A stretch of 64,000 bases of DNA from Methylophaga sp. (GTDB taxonomy: Bacteria; Pseudomonadota; Gammaproteobacteria; Nitrosococcales; Methylophagaceae): the NCBI RefSeq assembly GCF_030651745.1, contig NZ_JAUSCC010000052.1, forward strand, positions 1 through 64,000, read 5' to 3'. Numbering within the stretch: position 1 is the first letter of the stretch; every line of letters starts with the position of its first letter. The position numbers and the translations under genes were made by a program. This document shows positions 62,508 to 64,000 of the stretch, piece by piece. The notes beneath the pieces were generated by a model. The model was not told the DNA's origin, did not search any database, and saw only the letters and a list, made by a program, of their open reading frames with translations.

Positions 62508-64000
62508 CTAGAAATCAATCGAAGTAGAAACAAGCAACGTACGCGGAGCGCCAGAGGTGATAAAGCCGCGCGATACTGAATTCCAGTAGCTCTTATCGGC
62601 AACATTTATCAGGTTGACATGGAAGGTCAGCGCTTTACCTGATACCTCGGTCACATAACGACCGCCGAGGTCAAAACGTCCCCATCCTTGAATACTCTGC
62701 GTATTTCCCACATCCGCTTGAGCCTCACTGAAAGCAGTGATGCGACTGGTCAGTGTCAGCCCTTGGATTGCCTGAATATCATATTCGCCATTCAGCACAA
62801 CGTTAAAACGTGGAATGCCTATCGCGTCATTTCCGTCGTTCACACCATTCTGCGTCTTGGTTTGTTCAGCATTAATGTAGGTAAACCCACCCAACAACCG
62901 CATACCCTTTATCGGTTGACCGAAGATTGATAATTCCAGGCCGCGATTACGTTGTTCACCATCGGCCGCAAACACATTGTCACTATTGGTAAAGGTATTC
63001 GGCTGTTTTATCTGAAACACGGCTGCTGTAACACCAAAGTTGCCGGCATCATATTTGATCCCCCCCTCATACTGCTCGGTGACCGAAGGTGATAAAAACT
63101 CACCTTGATTTTCTGTACCGCTTGGGGCTGTAGCACCTTGTGCGAGGCCTTCACTGTAGTTTACATAGAAAGAATAATTGCCTGACTTGAACAGCAACGC
63201 GCCCAAGGGAGTAACCTTGCTTTCCTCATACGCATCGCTCTTGATCCCAGAACTGAAAACACCACTGTAAAGCTTCTGGTCTCGTGCTCCTAGCGTCAAC
63301 AGAATGGTATCGTTCATAAACCCAAAGGTATTGAGCAAGCCAACACTGCTAAGTTGTAAGTCACCGTTTTTCAGTAGTGGGTCATAGTTCAGTATCGGCT
63401 TAGGTATATTCGGAGTCTCATAAATATTACCGGTGTAAACTCCAGAAGCGTGCACCGAAAGCGCTTTTGAACTGCGGTCGAGTTCACTATAGGTCAGGGC
63501 ATAGCGATTACTTACCGTCCCCAAATCAAATTGTCCGCGCAGACCAACCTCATAAGTTTTGACATCACTGGTAGTACGAAAACCACCCACACGCGCGGTA
63601 AAATCCCCATCGTTATTGATGATGCGGCGCATGGAAGATGCCGCATAGAAATATTCTTCTTCAACTTCGGCTTGTCCGTAATTGGCATAGACTGAGACTG
63701 CTGGGTCGAATTCATATTCTGCTGCCGCCATCCAGTACTTGGTATGCGTATCAATAAACTCCCAGCTATTAGCGAAATTGTGATCATTGTCTGGTGCTTT
63801 AGGCAATGCAAACCCTTGGTTGTACTGCATATTGGCAGTTTGTCCGTCGGTGAGGCGCTCCTGATTAGTTAGATCCAGACTGACTTTGAGTTTGCTGCCA
63901 CGGTAGTCCAGTGCCAACGCTTGGTTGCTCATACTGTCCTGCTGACGATCAATCGGGGTATCACCATCACGTTTGAGTAGGTTTGCACGAACTCCCCAGG
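62508..64000 (-). CDS. TonB-dependent siderophore receptor, N-terminus beyond the window
   Basis: At least 496 residues: the reading frame stays open through the last base. Only the outer-membrane barrel is seen, with alternating strands such as YRGSKLKVSLDL, TYSELDRSSKALSVHASGVYTG, LLGALLFKSGNYSFYVNYSEGLAQG and the C-terminal strand TLLVSTSIDF with the closing Phe. The pattern SGTENQGEFLSPSVTEQYEGGIKYD and GMRLLGGFTYINAEQTKT is that of siderophore receptors of the FhuE/FpvA/FoxA type. The ligand cannot be told from the barrel. The plug and any regulator lie to the right of the window. Confidence 0.88.
   Translation of the reverse strand, partial: WGVRANLLKRDGDTPIDRQQDSMSNQALALDYRGSKLKVSLDLTNQERLTDGQTANMQYNQGFALPKAPDNDHNFANSWEFIDTHTKYWMAAAEYEFDPAVSVYANYGQAEVEEEYFYAASSMRRIINNDGDFTARVGGFRTTSDVKTYEVGLRGQFDLGTVSNRYALTYSELDRSSKALSVHASGVYTGNIYETPNIPKPILNYDPLLKNGDLQLSSVGLLNTFGFMNDTILLTLGARDQKLYSGVFSSGIKSDAYEESKVTPLGALLFKSGNYSFYVNYSEGLAQGATAPSGTENQGEFLSPSVTEQYEGGIKYDAGNFGVTAAVFQIKQPNTFTNSDNVFAADGEQRNRGLELSIFGQPIKGMRLLGGFTYINAEQTKTQNGVNDGNDAIGIPRFNVVLNGEYDIQAIQGLTLTSRITAFSEAQADVGNTQSIQGWGRFDLGGRYVTEVSGKALTFHVNLINVADKSYWNSVSRGFITSGAPRTLLVSTSIDF

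Overview
The window reads as chromosomal DNA of a gammaproteobacterium. The housekeeping genes support this: recC-recB-recD, rep, comM/yifB, ubiK, zapG/yhcB, soxR and ppnP all have the gammaproteobacterial length and form. Base composition looks mid-40s % G+C by eye. Together with a TonB/copper-rich gene set, a VPLPA-CTERM protein and a phosphite operon, this would fit a marine or methylotrophic lineage such as Methylophaga, but that is a low-confidence inference; no rRNA or other decisive marker is present.

Layout. 1-5331: the end of an IS3-type transposase, then an integron-type gene cassette array read right to left, with five recognisable attC sites and no integrase in view. It carries HEPN-like, HNH-like, PD-(D/E)XK-like, ubiquitin-like and membrane proteins. 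5328-7031: aquaporin aqpZ bracketed by two diverged copies of a ~480-bp non-coding segment. 7032-13161: a His-rich YcnI-like copper protein, Rep helicase, ComM/YifB and a miniature LapA-like adhesin. 13580-18742: a PepSY protein and a complete phosphite uptake and oxidation operon ptxABCDE with a Pho-box-like promoter. 18820-22385: ppnP, an exported protein, ubiK, a HerA-like ATPase and zapG. 22382-30791: recC-recB-recD. 30890-33208: an HD hydrolase, a class D beta-lactamase and an exported protein. 33408-40046 (plus strand): metallophosphoesterase, lipid kinase, DUF4112, a DJ-1/PfpI protein, an alpha/beta hydrolase and the 5-oxoprolinase operon pxpABC.

40137-56899 is an accessory region. It has small membrane and lipoproteins, VapBC, a VPLPA-CTERM surface protein, a NYN/LOTUS-type protein, and a SoxR-controlled VOC/flavodoxin pair bracketed by a duplicated promoter segment. 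It continues with an AT-rich SIR2 protein next to a PD-(D/E)XK-like protein (a likely anti-phage pair), a duplicated fragment of an M23 peptidase gene, an orphan BrnA-like antitoxin and HigBA. 57112-62323 is a copper cluster (CopL-like, CopA, CopB, OprC/NosA-type receptor), and the window ends inside a TonB siderophore receptor.

How the parts work together. The ptx genes would import phosphite and oxidise it to phosphate, with PhoB-type control suggested by three 11-bp-spaced repeats. Copper genes occur at both ends of the window (YcnI-like; CopL/A/B/OprC). The defence-like genes sit in two places, the cassette array and the SIR2 region, both next to signs of recombination. No tRNA, rRNA or CRISPR array was seen.
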